A stretch of 64,000 nucleotides of DNA from Delphinus delphis. Lineage: Eukaryota > Chordata > Mammalia > Artiodactyla > Delphinidae. The number at the start of each line of letters is the position of its first letter. Position 1 is the first letter of the stretch. The DNA lies in assembly GCF_949987515.2 (NCBI RefSeq), contig NC_082694.2:65718080-65782079 (forward strand), in the 5' to 3' direction. Shown one piece after another: positions 46,709-58,170 of the stretch. The translations under genes and the position numbers were made by a program. The notes beneath the pieces are model-generated. The model did not search any database. It was given only the letters and a program-made list of their open reading frames with translations, and had not been told where the DNA came from.

Positions 46709-46806
46709 GGTCCCCCTGGCTTCTCTTCTCACGTGCCAAAATGTCAGGCCGTCAGAGGTCCTACAGCCTGACCTCCTGGCACGTGAGAAGAGAAGCCAGA
46801 GGGGCC
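46709..46806. repeat. Long near-perfect hairpin (inverted repeat)
   Basis: Arms 46716-46738 and 46777-46799 are perfect 23-base reverse complements. With single-base bulges, the stem extends outward to 46709 and 46806. After a symmetric four-base internal loop (46739-46742 and 46773-46776), a second perfect 7-base stem forms (46743-46749 with 46766-46772), leaving a 16-base terminal loop. Each arm carries CACGTG. It begins about 390 bases after the exon and would fold as RNA on either strand. Size and shape resemble a precursor microRNA or a foldback element. No repeat family recognised. Confidence 0.9.
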
Positions 46807-46809
46807 TCC

Positions 46810-48835
46810 GCTGTCTGCTTCGGAGCAGCCCTTTCACACAGCCTCTGTCCTGCTATCCCCTTGGTCAGGCCCCCTTCAGATGGGTTGCAGAGATCAGGCC
46901 TGGGGCAATGTGGAAAGCTTTGTTTCCCAGCAAAAAGAGGCTTTATGAAGGCGCTTCGCCTCTCAAGCCTTCCTAGAGTCAGCCAGCCCTTTGCTTCCTG
47001 GGGAGGCCTGAGGAAGCAGGTCAGTCTCACCCAGTGCCTCCCCTCCTGACCTCCAAGCTGGGAGGCCCAGCTGTGCCAAAGACCCATGAGGGCGTGTTTC
47101 CTGTCTGCTGCGGGAAATTGACTTGGCACCCAAAGTAGCAGACCGGCAAGCTTGGGGTAGAGGGGCTTGAAGGCAACGTCAAATGAGAGACTGTAGGGTT
47201 GCTGTTAGCTTCTTAGCTTTCTGTGTCTGTTTGGGCCTCTGGGTACTGAATTGTGGACACTGGGGTTTAGAAGCAGGACAGTAAAAATTCTCATGACAAA
47301 CGAGGCTGGTCGATCAGGTGGTATGTAAGTTGGCGGTATGGGAAGGCTGGTGGACTCAGTCTTCCCGACTAGGCTGCACAACTCAGAACTTTGACTTATA
47401 CAGTTTATTTCTGTGGAGGGGTTTGACCAGTCCTGGTTAATCACCATCACGCCTAAGAGGAGCCGGAGTCCTGGTTTCCCCCATGAATAAAGCCAGGGGA
47501 CTGAACTGGATGAGATCTATGCCTTCTCACTCTGAGAGTCTGTGAACTCAACCCTCCCCTCGAGGTACCCAGAAGATGCTTCCTTAGCAGTGGGCCCTGG
47601 AAGTCCCTTTACCCAGGACACTCCCTGCTGCCTGCCTGAAAGCTTCAAGTCAGAGTCTTGTACTATTCCTATTAAAATTCCCCAGCACTTACCCTGGTCC
47701 TTGGACATGATAGAATTTTATTTAAATATTAGATTATTTTATTTCACGGGGCGGAGAGTATGTATAGGAGAACAGGGAAGAGAGAGCAGGCAGAAGGCTG
47801 AGAAGCTCCACTGGGTCTCCAGCGTCCAGATGCTGAGGCCCTGTAGAGGGACACGGGGACACCTCCTCGCCAGGAAAGGGGCTGGTGTATCTGGGTGACA
47901 GCTGTCGGAACTGCCTCTGAATGCTCCCACCTGCAGGGAGGAGGCGTCGGGGAATTCACTGGGCAGGCAGATTTGCGGGGATACCTGGCCAGGACTAAAG
48001 TCTGCGTTCACCCTGTTTTATGATCTGAGAGGCAGAAATGAAAGCATTTTATAGGGCTGGACATAGTGGTAGTTGTGGGTGAAGAACTCAGCCTGTCCCC
48101 AAGGATCTGAGTTCCCCAGGTCCAGTTCCAGGCTCCCTACCTGACCCAGTGTGTTTCTTCCGTGAGGTAAGTGTGATCTTCTGGGATTGCAGCAAGAAGG
48201 GAAGAGAAGATTTAGACAGAATGCAGACACCCTTTGGAAGACAACGAGGAAAAGTGTATCAGCCACATGTCTGCCTCGGGACAGTGACCTTGCTCTGCGG
48301 GAGCTCGGATTGTGTTACTCAGAGCAGTTCAGATTTATGGATCCTAATCTGAAAGAGCAGGAAGGGGAGACGACAGGGCATTGGGAATGAGGGCGAGCAC
48401 ATGGGACCAGGCAGCCATGGCACGTGGTCCCGCCTACTGTGCACAAAACCCTAAGCAAGCCCTGACAGAAGCTGCCCGCTGATCAGCTCTCTGCAGGCTG
48501 AGTTTGGTACGGGACTGACCCTGTGCCTGTATCACCCTCGTGATGGGAGGTCCGGAGACTGCAAAGCCCAATGTTCTCCTCTCAAGTGGGCCCCCACGGA
48601 GTGGTGACTTTCTGTCTCCAGGACCTCCCATTTCCAACCCTTACCTCCCAGGGAGTCCGTGTCCTTGAGGTTGAAGTCACCAGCTAAGTCCCTTCATCCT
48701 TCTGTGATTCTGGCCTCTCTGCTGTATCCTGTCTTCATCCTCTTCCAACCCTGGGGCTTGCCTGCCTGGGCCCATTCTCAGGCCCTGCCTGTCCCAGCTC
48801 TGACCAGCTGTGGCTGCTGGTGACCTGCGTCTACC
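46810..48835. other. Intronic sequence, nothing recognised
   Basis: Beyond the hairpin I see no exon and no clear dispersed repeat. 47690-47750 is AT-rich (ttttatttaaatattagatt). Confidence 0.4.
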
Positions 48836-48839
48836 TGAC

Positions 48840-49038
48840 CAGGGGTTCTCCGTGGTGACTGACATTTGGGGCTGGGTAACTGTAGGTAAGGGGGGCTATC
48901 CTGTACTTCAGATGTTTAGCAGCATCTCTGGCCTCTACCCACGAGACGCCAGTAGCACCTCCCCGAGTTGTGACAACCAAATATGTCTCCAGACGTTGCC
49001 AAATGTTCCCTGGGAGCGAAACTGCCATGAGAACACCT
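48840..49038 (-). mobile_element. hAT-type MER DNA transposon
   Basis: caggggttctccgtggtgac, gatgtttagcagcatctctg, gcctctacccacgagacgcc and aaatatgtctccagacgttg match a mammalian hAT-derived MER in reverse orientation. Confidence 0.8.
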
Positions 49039-49154
49039 GCCATAAAGCCAGCCCTGCTTGTTACCTGAGTTCTCAAGAATGAAACATAAATATGCCTTCT
49101 CAGCCCCAGCAAAAGGATGAGGCCATATCTTCCCCCTAAGTCAGAGTCAAGCAG

Positions 49155-49420
49155 AAGGCAGTACAGCCCAGGGGTTAATGATATAGAGTCTGGGATCAGA
49201 TCACCCTGTTTCCTGTCTTGCCTGTGCTGCTGAGTAGCTGAGCAAACTCATCATTACCTGGCTTCCCTGGTCTACACTTTCCTCTTTTGAAAAGTAGGGA
49301 TAAAAATAACAATGATACCTATCTAATGCGCTTTTCATAAGGATCAAATAATCTATATGTAAAGTTACTTACATACTCCTCAGCAAGTAGTAAAAAAAAA
49401 TTTTCATTGTTGTTATTATT
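49155..49420 (+). repeat. MIR SINE, full length
   Basis: cagcccaggggttaatgata, gagtctgggatcagatcacc, agtagggataaaaataacaa and cttttcataaggatcaaata follow the MIR. Confidence 0.85.
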
Positions 49421-49678
49421 GCACGGTAATAATATGGGCAGGTTGGCACTGCAGGGCCAGGAATGGAAGGGAAGTGTCGGGGCGGGAGGGTCTCCTGAGA
49501 AAACTGAAGATACTCAGGCAAGAGAGGCAACCAAACGCCGAGTGTCAGGAAGGAGCATTAGGGAGATCACTTCAGTTGTCAGGAGAGGTGGGGGTCAGGG
49601 AGGAACAGAGGAGGGCCTCAAGGGTGAGTTCAAAGCTGGAGAAATGGGCGTGGAGTGTTGGTCACGAGTCGGGGTCCC

Positions 49679-49820
49679 AGCAGTTCTCAATCCAGGCATC
49701 TCATAAGAACCACTTGGGGAACTTAAGAAAGGCTGATACCCAGCCTCCAACCAGCTGAAGTGTCTCTTTTCTGAGTTCCCCAAGTGATTCTAGGGAGCAG
49801 CCAGGGTTGAGAAACGCCGT
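49679..49820. mobile_element. MER5-like hAT element, first of three
   Basis: Ends cagcagttctcaa and ttgagaaacgccg are near inverted repeats. The interior has aagaaccacttggggaactt and cccaagtgattctagggagc. Confidence 0.75.
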
Positions 49821-49821
49821 T

Positions 49822-49975
49822 CCAGGTACGTGTTTGTCAAACTTAAATCACCTGAGGTTCTCGTCAAACTGATCCAGCAGGTCTGGGGTGGGGCCTGAGA
49901 GTCTGCATTCCTATCAAGCCCCCAGGTTCTGCCGATGGACGGTCCATTGATCACACTTCGAATAGCAAAGGCTTA
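49822..49975 (-). mobile_element. MER5A-like hAT element, second of three
   Basis: aggtctggggtggggcctga, gagtctgcattcctatcaag and tgatcacacttcgaatagca match MER5A in reverse. Confidence 0.8.
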
Positions 49976-49978
49976 GAC

Positions 49979-50150
49979 CGATGGTTCTCAAAGTGTGGTT
50001 TCCCAGACCAGGAGACTTGTTAGAACTGCAGTTTCTAAGCTTCCCCCCAGAACTGCTGAGTGAGGCACTCTGGGGTGGAGCCTGGCGATCTGTCTCAACA
50101 AGCACCACAAGTGATTTTGATGCCTGCTCAGATTTGCAAACCACAGAGCA
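49979..50150 (+). mobile_element. MER5A-like hAT element, third of three
   Basis: cgatggttctcaaagtgtgg, agaccaggagacttgttaga and tctggggtggagcctggcga match MER5A forward. It abuts the second copy. Confidence 0.85.
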
Positions 50151-50151
50151 T

Positions 50152-51817
50152 CAGCTGGCACTGCGGCTTCCTTTTGTGGGTCAGATGAAGTCCATGGGTG
50201 GGTTGGTCCAGCTGAAAGGCCCAGGGTTTGAGTAGAAAGTAGGCCCTGGTATAAAGATGCCTTCCTGCCTGCAGGCTGCAGCCCTGTCCCTCTGTCCAGG
50301 TGATGGGGCTCTGTCTCAGGCCCTGTAGAGACCTCTGGCTTCTCTGCCCCTTCCTCTTCTCAGTTTCTTCAACCACAGGGTGTATATGCTGCCATCCTCT
50401 TGGCAATTGGCATCACCTTTACCAAGAAGCTCCTACTGTGGCCATTGGCCCACCCTGGACTCCTGCTTCCTTTGTGGGACCCGACCCCATGGACACGGCT
50501 TCCCTCTCCCTGTCCATGTTCCCATCATGCCTTGCAGCTAAGGTTCTACTAGTTATGACACCAGTTGCCCTCTAGGGGGGAGAAATCTTTGATGTGTGAT
50601 AGGAATTCAATAAATGTTAGTTGAGCAAATGAAAGGGAGAGTAAGCCTGGAAAGACAACTGATTACTCTTTTCCTATCTGCCTGATGGGTAAATAGGACA
50701 AGAGGAGCTAGAGGAAGCCCCCTTCTCCGTATCCTCCCATCCTCATGGGCTTCAGTTAAGGGACCAGGAGAAGAACCTCTGTTAAAGGAAAAAGGCCTTT
50801 TTCCCTTAAAGAGTTCTCATTACTGAGAAGAGAAGAGTGAAGAAACAGCATGTGAGAGGGGTCTGAGCTTATTAAATTTGCTTCAGATTTTCCTACCACA
50901 GTAATTGCATTGTGATGTATAGGATGCGTTTGAGCAACGCCTGAAACAGAGCTGTTAGCTGAGCATCAGAGCGGGCACTGCTGAGAGAGCGTGCACTGGG
51001 CAGAATGGCTTAGGAATCCAAAGGTACCCAGGTGGAGTGAGGAGGGGAGAAAGGAAGAAGGCTGCGGAGGTTTTCACCAACCACCCACTGTGCTGATTGA
51101 AAAGCGAGTGCATTGGTGGCGTGGAACGCTGACAAACAAGTCATGGCGGGGTGTCACGTGATAGAAGAAGCCCCGGAGGGGCCAGGGGCTTGATCCCCTG
51201 TGTGAAATGGGATAGAGTCACCATCTTTCTCTTGGTCCTTTACCCCGTGGAGTGCACGGTATTTTGTGGGAGGCAGCAAGGTTTACCTGGAGCCTGGGAT
51301 GACTGAAGTGAGGAGTAGCAGATAAGACTGGGGGGCAGGCTTTGAACTCTCCATTCCAGGGTTTATGGGGGCCGTGGGGCCCATGGGGTCAGCAGTGAGG
51401 AGAGTTTAGAAATGAGTTCTTACAGTTTCCAGTGGGTCTACTCATTCACCCTTCAGGGTCAACAACCTTCCCCTGCCCGCCCTACCCCTTATGTAACATT
51501 TGACATTTTCACAATCTTGAGATGGAAACCTGCTGTCTTGGGGCTTCAGACATGTCTTTGCTACAGCTTGGTCTCCCCACCCCTGATTCAGGCCCAGTGA
51601 GAGCAGTGGGGACAAGGTGGCCAGCAATGGCCTTCTGCCCATCCCTGCCCTGTCTTGGCTTGTTTTCTCATCTGTAGTTGGACTAGATAACCTCAAAGCT
51701 TTCGCATTCCCTGAATGCCACACAATTGTAGACGGGTTCATTCTTCCGTGGTTGGCCTTCTCTTCCTGATATAAACATACGCTCCGCTCTCCCAGCCGCC
51801 TCGGCCTCGTGTGCATA
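50152..51817. other. Intronic sequence, one CTCF-like site
   Basis: No exon or dispersed repeat recognised. Minor A/T-rich blocks lie near 50.8-50.9 kb. Confidence 0.4.
50566..50580 (-). promoter_or_regulatory. CTCF-like motif
   Basis: The minus strand reads CCCCCCTAGAGGGCAA. The TAGAGGGCA core fits the consensus; the last base does not. Confidence 0.35.
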
Positions 51818-51834
51818 CAACACGGGGTGCTTCA

Positions 51835-52047
51835 GGGGCTTCCCTGGTGGCGCAGTGGTTGAGAGTCCGCCTGCTGATGCAGGGGACACGGGTTCGTGCC
51901 TCGGTCCGGGAAGATCCCACATGCCGCGGAGCAGCTGGGCCCATGAGCCGTAGCCGCTGAGCCTGCACATCCGGAGCCTGTGCTCCGCAACAGGAGAGGC
52001 CACAACAGTGAGAGGCCCGCGTACCGCAAAAAAAAAAAAGACTCTGT
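51835..52047 (+). mobile_element. CHR-type tRNA-derived SINE, copy C (plus)
   Basis: gggcttccctggtggcgcag through gagaggcccgcgtaccgc and a poly-A tail with a short non-A end. Flanks caacacggggtgcttca at 51818-51834 and 52048-52064 are a perfect 17-base duplication, so the insertion is fairly recent. Confidence 0.97.
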
Positions 52048-52064
52048 CAACACGGGGTGCTTCA

Positions 52065-53630
52065 TCAGGGCATCCTAGTCCCGCATTTTCCCCCTAAGGC
52101 CCGTTGTTCTGTTAACTCGGATGAGAGCCTTCATTTCCAGGGCACTACCTAAGTCCTGTGGGGCCGCAAGGGTGAGTGGATGTGGCTGCCTGTGTTGGGG
52201 GCTGGAGGTGGGGTACCATAAATATTTCAGTGAGGAAGAGACAGCGTCTAGCTGGGGTGAGGCTGAGCACATTTCCCAGGGGGGTTCTGCTGTTTCTCAA
52301 GCATTGTCTGGTCGAACAAACAGTCCTCATTTTCCAGTCCTGCCGCCCCCACCCGTCACCACATTCTGGTGACAACAGCTGATTTGCTATCATCCAAGTA
52401 GCACATAAAACGTCTGGCAGACAGGAAGCCATGAAGTGGAGGCACACCCCTCGTGAAGGGGGGAAATATTTTGATGAGGCACATGTATACTTTCGCTGTT
52501 GCCTAGCAATGCTTATTATGGGGTTGCTTTGATTGCAGGGGAGCAGGTGGCAGGGTGGATGCGCCCGTGAGCTGTGAGCTGAGAGGAGTGAGAGCTGGGA
52601 AGCCTCATTAGGTCACCTCCCCCGGCCATGCTGGGTTTGACTGTTCCCCTCGGCGGCATATCCTCCTGGGCTCTGTCCAGTGCGGTGCTAAATCATTCCA
52701 ACAGTGGGATGCCCATCGCTTGCCTGGAGGGAAAATTCCACACTTCGATAATCTCACCGGGAAGACGTTTTTCCTTGGCTTCTTTTCATCCTGGGAAACG
52801 AAGGGGCCGTGGCCCAGTCTAGGATTGCATTTATCCTTCCTTGAATTTACTCAGTTGGAGTGGCTGCCGAAGATCATCATCGTTTCTATCCTTGTCCTCG
52901 TCACTTAGCAGTAATAGGATCCAGATCTTTGTGGCTGGAATGGCTAAGCGTAACAAATGTTCATATTCCCTCAGAGTCAAGGCAGCTCCACTAGCTCAGC
53001 ATAGACTTGGTGATTCCAGATCAAGGTGGAGGGGAGGGGAGGGGAAACCCATCGCAGGCAGTTAGCTTTGCAAACAAGCTCTCCCATCTGCTGCATTCTG
53101 GTCTCTGTGCGCCATTTTTCAATACAGGAGTTTGCAAGCCCGTTGACAGTGGTTCTGAGAGTGCTTCACTCCAGAGCATCTGAGAGTTTCAGGGAGCTTT
53201 GGAAGGGAATAGCGGGAAGAGTTTCCCAACAGCCTGGAATCTCTCAGCAGGAGAACTGTGTCTGCTGCCCTGGGTACCCCTGATTGCAGGACCACTTACA
53301 GGCCCCGGGAAGGGGTTCTCTCCAGGGTGCGGAGGAAGAAAGACCACAAAGGCTGAGAGAGCAGGGCGTCTCTGGGCCAGGATTCCTTCCACTCAGGTCC
53401 CCTGTTCCTTGTGTGCTGCCCCTGCAGGTCCCTCCCTCAACCCCCGGCCTGCGCTGTGAGATTCGGACAGATTTCCCAAAAGGGCAACTCTTCAGCCTTT
53501 GAAAGGGGGCCAGTCAAGAAAAGCTACTGATGAGAACTCATCTGGACAAACCGCCTTAGCTAATGTTTTTTCACACCTTGTTTCCTAGTTAATTCCCACC
53601 AACTTGACTTCCCACCACTGTGCATCTCAC
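52065..53630. other. Intronic sequence, nothing recognised
   Basis: A short aggggagggga run lies near 53030. No exon or dispersed repeat could be named. Confidence 0.4.
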
Positions 53631-53639
53631 TCATTCCCT

Positions 53640-54310
53640 CATTTCCCCATTCATCCACTCAGCATATTTACTGAACACTAACCGCATGCCGAGCTCCGTG
53701 CTAGGAACTGGTCTCCGCTCCCAGGAGCTCATGGTCTAGTGGGAGAAGTGCACAGCAACGGGTTCCTGATGCTCAAATGTGGATTGCCCTGAAGCCATGT
53801 CCTTATTTCTGGAGTTAAGGCACAGCCTTCCTGCCCTTGATTTCCAAGCACCCATTTCCTGCCCTGTCTCTGGTTGGGTGTAGCTATTTCTGTCTTGACC
53901 ATGGAACAGAACACAGGAGTTAGGAGCTTTCCCATAGGAAAAAGACAAAATAGCATTAGGCTGGCATAAGGAGGAGAAGGAGTTTACACGTGAATGGGAA
54001 GCAGAGGTTTTTTGAAGGAGGCAGCATCTGGACCGCAAGAACTAGGGGAGACAGGTAGGATTTTTGCAGGTGGGAGGCATTCCAAGTTGAGGGAACAGTG
54101 TACCAAAGGCAAGGAGATGGAAGAGCCACAGTGTTTTGTGGGAGTCAGTCCAGTTTCCTTGGAGGGTGGGATAATGGAGGGGATGAGTGGGGGAGGATAA
54201 TTCTGGAAGGGATACTTTGGGCCATATTGGGGCAAAGCCTTGGATTTGGGGTGAGGACCTTACAGTTAATTCAGTAAACACTGGAATGCTTTCACTTTCA
54301 CACTTGACCT
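53640..54310 (+). repeat. Old purine-rich dispersed repeat, copy 5
   Basis: atccactcagcatatttact, gtgctaggaactggtctccg, ggagctcatggtctagtggg, ggaggcattccaagttgagg and ggcaaagccttggatttggg follow the family order. Confidence 0.65.
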
Positions 54311-54694
54311 GGCCCCTCATCAGAGCAACCCTGAGAGACGCCCTAGACAGCACATCTTGGGGCAGCACCATATTTTGGGAGCTCCTGCCTGTGGGAGGGG
54401 ACCAAGCCCAGCCTGAACCTGGAGCCGGCCCAAGGCGGTGGGGCGTAATGTGGGATCTTGGCTCTGAGGCTCTGGCATCCTCAGGGTGGGAGTGTTGTGT
54501 CTTACACCTGGGAGTTTACTCAGAGGTGAGGTGGGAGAGATGAGAAACCAGAACTGGTCCGGCAGGAAAAGGAGCTGGTAGGGACCTGGAAAAGGGGGTT
54601 TGTTCTTGACCCCCAAACTAACTGCTGGGCTTCAGGATTGAGTACCAGTACTGGCTGTGGAGATTTGGGCAGAACAGCAAGACTAGCAGATTAA

Positions 54695-54790
54695 CCACAT
54701 ACCTAGGTATGGAAAGCTAGGCTCAGATAGGTTAAGGGACTTGTCCAAGGTCGCACAGCTAGTCAATGCTTGGGTTAAACTCAAAATCAA
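54695..54790 (-). repeat. MIR SINE fragment, reverse
   Basis: gctcagataggttaagggac, ttgtccaaggtcgcacagct and agtcaatgcttggg match the reverse MIR. Confidence 0.85.
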
Positions 54791-54810
54791 GCTTTTAGAT
54801 TCTAGGTGAG

Positions 54811-54836
54811 CGTGTGTGTGTGTGTGTGTGTGTGTA
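54811..54836. repeat. (GT)n microsatellite
   Basis: About 12 GT units. Confidence 0.95.
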
Positions 54837-54892
54837 TACACACATATATATAATTCTGTCACAAACATAAAACCCCTATTATGGCCAGGTTC

Positions 54893-54935
54893 ACTGAGTG
54901 AGTGAGTGAGTGTGTGTGTGTGTGTGTGTGTGTGT
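54893..54935. repeat. (GAGT)n then (TG)n simple repeat
   Basis: gagtgagtgagtgagtg grades into TG units, as if the tetranucleotide arose by mutation of the dinucleotide run. Confidence 0.95.
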
Positions 54936-56221
54936 TTGACTTGTGCTTGTAGGAACAAGCAGAAGAGATGATGCGTGAGGATTCTGGGCTTCAGATAAGA
55001 TAGTTTGATATTTTTATTTTAGTTTTGCTTAGAGACACAGAAATAACATATTTCAGTTGGTTAATGGAGTCAGTAGTTTCTTCTGGTGTTCTGTCACTGA
55101 GGCCAAATTCTAATGGGCAGGTACCCCACGAAGAACGCTGTGTGGCTTTGAAAGGTACTAAATGGCCTTGCTTCTGGGGGCAGATTTCCCTTCCTCCTCC
55201 TTGCGTTTGTCCCCTTTATTACATGATGCCTGAGGAAAGAGGCAATGGAAAGAGATGTAGAAAGAGATGGAGAGGTATATTCAGTGCCCAGAATAGGAAA
55301 CTGGTTTGGAATTAATATTTGCCATGAAAAAAAAAAACAGCCCCCAATACTTATTACTTATACATATTGCATAATTAAGCTATTAGGGACATATCAGTAA
55401 ATGAGCAGTCCTGGCGCTTGCTCTCATGGAACTGAGATCCCCAAGTGAGCAAATCCCCCACTGGATGACTGGGAACTACCTTAGTGCCCCTACAGGCCAC
55501 CAGTCCCTCCTCACCTGTGGGTCACTCCCCATGGGAACAATGTTCCCTTACTCTGGCCTTGAAACTTAAGTCCTGGTGCCCAGGGCCAGTAACACCAAGG
55601 GGAAGGTGGTATCATTTCTCTCTCCTCTAAATTATCTTTTTCTTAAAAATTTGGTTTGGGGTGTGTACTTTTAAAGGTCAGAGGCAGAAGGCTGAGGGGA
55701 CCTCGGATTTGCGCTCTGTGTTCTGGGGTGTTCTCTCTAGCACTATGAAGGGCACCAGGATGGTTGGAGTTCTAAGAAGGGGACAAGGCACTGATGAGTT
55801 TGCTACCTATTTCATTACAGTCCTTGCCTATTTCATGGGCTGTATCTTGAATCCTTCCAGTTCCGTGGCTTTTGAAATATTCCTGCAACACCAAAATATA
55901 CCCACGGATGAGGAGCTCTCTTCGTCTTAAGTAAACTTTCTATCAAAGTATCACATACATATAGGAAAGTTCACACTTTGTACATGTACAGCTTGATGAA
56001 CTTTTCCTAAGAGAAGTTACCCATGTTCCTATATCAAGCACCTCGGTCAGGGACAAGACCCTCAGTTTGCCAGAAGCCACCTTTGTTCCCCACTCTGCTC
56101 CCCATCATAAGTAACACTGTCTAGACTTCAAATGCCATAGACTAGCATTGCTTGTTCTTGAGCTGTTTATAAAGAGAATTACACAGTGTGTACTTTGTGT
56201 GTCTGCCTTCCCTCAAAGGTA

Positions 56222-57940
56222 TGTGTATGTTTAATCCACTTGGAGTTTATTTTGGTATAGGGTGTTAGGGAGTGTTCTAATTTCATTCTTTTACATGTAG
56301 CTGTCCAGGTTTTCCAGCACCATTTATTGAAGAGGCTGTCTTTTCTCCATTAGAGGAAAACATAGGAAAAACACTCTTTGACATAAACCACAGCAAGATC
56401 TTTTTTGACCCACCTCCTAGAGTAATGGAAATAAAAACAAAAATAAACCAATGGGACTTAATTAAACTTAAAAGCTTTTGCACAGCAAAGGAAACCACAA
56501 ACAAGACGAAAAGACAACCCTCAGAATGGGAGAAAATATTTGCAAATGAAACGACAGACAAAGGATTAATCTCCAAAATATACAAACAGCTCATGGAGCT
56601 CAATAGCAAAAAAAACAGACAGTCCAGTTAAAAAATGGGCAGAAGACGTAAATAGCCATTTCACCAAGGAGGACATACAGATGGCCAAGAGGCACATGAA
56701 AAGATGCTCAGCATCACTAATTATTAGAGAAATGCGAATCAAAACTACAGTGAGGTATCACTCACGCTGGTCAGAATGGCCATTATTAAAACATCTAGAA
56801 ACAATAAATGCTGGGAAGGGTGTGGTGAAAGGGAACACTCCTGCACTGTTGGTGGGAATGTAAATTGATACAGCCACTATGGAGAACAGTATGGAGGTTC
56901 CTTAAAAAACTAAAAATAGACCTACCATACGACCCAGCAATCCCACTACTGGGCATATACCCTGAGAAAACCGTAATTCAAAAAGAGTCATGTACCGCAG
57001 TGTTCATTGCAGCACTATTTACAATAGCCAGGACATGGAAGCAACCTAAGTGTCCATCAACAGATGAATGGATAAAGAAGATGTGGCACATATATACAAT
57101 GGAATATTACTCAGCCATAAAAAGAAATGAAATTGAGTTATTTGTAGTGAGGTGGATGGACCTAGAGTCTGTCATACAGAGTGAAGTAAGTCAGAAAGAA
57201 AAAAAATACCATATGCTAACGTGTATATATGGAATCTTAAGAAAAAAAAAAAAGGTACTGATGAACCTAGTTGCAGGGCAGGAATAAAGAGGTAGACATA
57301 GAGGGGCTTCCCTGGTGGCGCAATGGTTGAGAATCTGCCTGCTAATGCAGGGGACACGGGTTCGAGCTCTGGTCTGGGAGGATCCCACATGCCGCGGACC
57401 GACTGGGCCCGTGAGCCACAACTACTGAGCCTGCACCTCTGGAGCCTGTGCTCCGCAACAAGAGAGGCCGCGATAATGAGAGGCCCGTGCACAGTGATGA
57501 AGAGTGGGCCCGCTTGCCACAACTGGAGAAAGCCCTTGCACAGAAACGAAGACCCAACACAGCAAAAATAAATAAATAAAATTAATAAACTCCTACCCCC
57601 AACATGTAAAAAAAAAAAAAAAGAGGTAGACATAGAGAATAGACTTGAGGACTTGGGGTGGAAGGGGAAAGCTGGGGCAAAGTGAGAGTAGCATCGACAT
57701 ACATACACTACTGAATGTAAAATGGTTGGTTGGTAGGAAGCAGCAGCATAACACAGGGAGATCAGCTGGGTGCTTTACGATGACCTAGAGGGGTGGGATA
57801 GGGAGGGTGGGAGGGAGGCTCAAGACGGAGGGGATATGGGGACATGTGTATCCATATGGCTGGTTCGCTTTGTTGTGCAACAGAAACTAACAGTATTGTG
57901 ACGCAATTATACTCCAATAAAAATCTATTAAAAAAAAAGA
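56222..57940 (+). mobile_element. L1 insertion with twin-priming 5' inversion
   Basis: 56222-56352 is ORF2 sequence in reverse (ttccagcaccatttattgaa, ggctgtcttttctccatt). From about 56353 the next ORF2 segment runs forward (gaggaaaacataggaaaaac, catagccaggacatggaagc) into the 3' UTR (gggagggtgggagggaggct, actccaataaaa) and a poly-A end near 57930. About 35 bases between the two ORF2 parts appear lost. Open frame 56865-57287 is an ORF2 remnant. SINE D splits the 3' region. No clean target duplication seen. Confidence 0.9.
57304..57619 (+). mobile_element. CHR-type SINE, long form, copy D (plus)
   Basis: gggcttccctggtggcgcaa, then an extra 3' block (cttgccacaactggagaaag, acagaaacgaagacccaaca) absent from copies A, B, C and E, and an A-rich tail. 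Flanks aaagaggtagacatagag at 57286-57303 and 57620-57637 are a perfect 18-base duplication inside the L1. Confidence 0.97.
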
Positions 57941-58170
57941 TAAGTGTGTGAAATCCAGCCACATTTTGCAAGACAGTTTGTTCATTCTCATTGCTGTATA
58001 GTATTCCTTTGGAGGAATATATTACAATTTATATATCTGTTCCACTTTTAATGCTCATTTGGGGTTTTTCCAGTGTGAGTTTCTTCTGAATAGAGCTCCT
58101 ATGAGTAACCTTGTATTTGTCTTCTGGCGAACAGGTGTATGCGTTTCTGTAGGGTGTATATTTTGTTGTT

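Larger units (their letters stand above)
54310..55934. other. Intronic sequence with a MIR and two TG runs
   Basis: Apart from the listed repeats (54695-54935) nothing could be named. Confidence 0.4.

Noticed and set aside
46205..46771. 188-codon frame overlapping the GALNT14 exon
   Set aside because: It is in a different frame from the exon's GALNT14 protein and runs past the donor into intron and the hairpin.
51835..52047. tRNA gene-like box sequences inside the SINEs
   Set aside because: These are the Pol III promoter boxes of a tRNA-derived SINE; the sequence cannot fold as a functional tRNA gene and has a SINE body and tail.
56865..57287. 140-codon frame with clear protein character
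   Set aside because: It is the C-terminal part of L1 ORF2 within a truncated, inverted copy, not a host gene.
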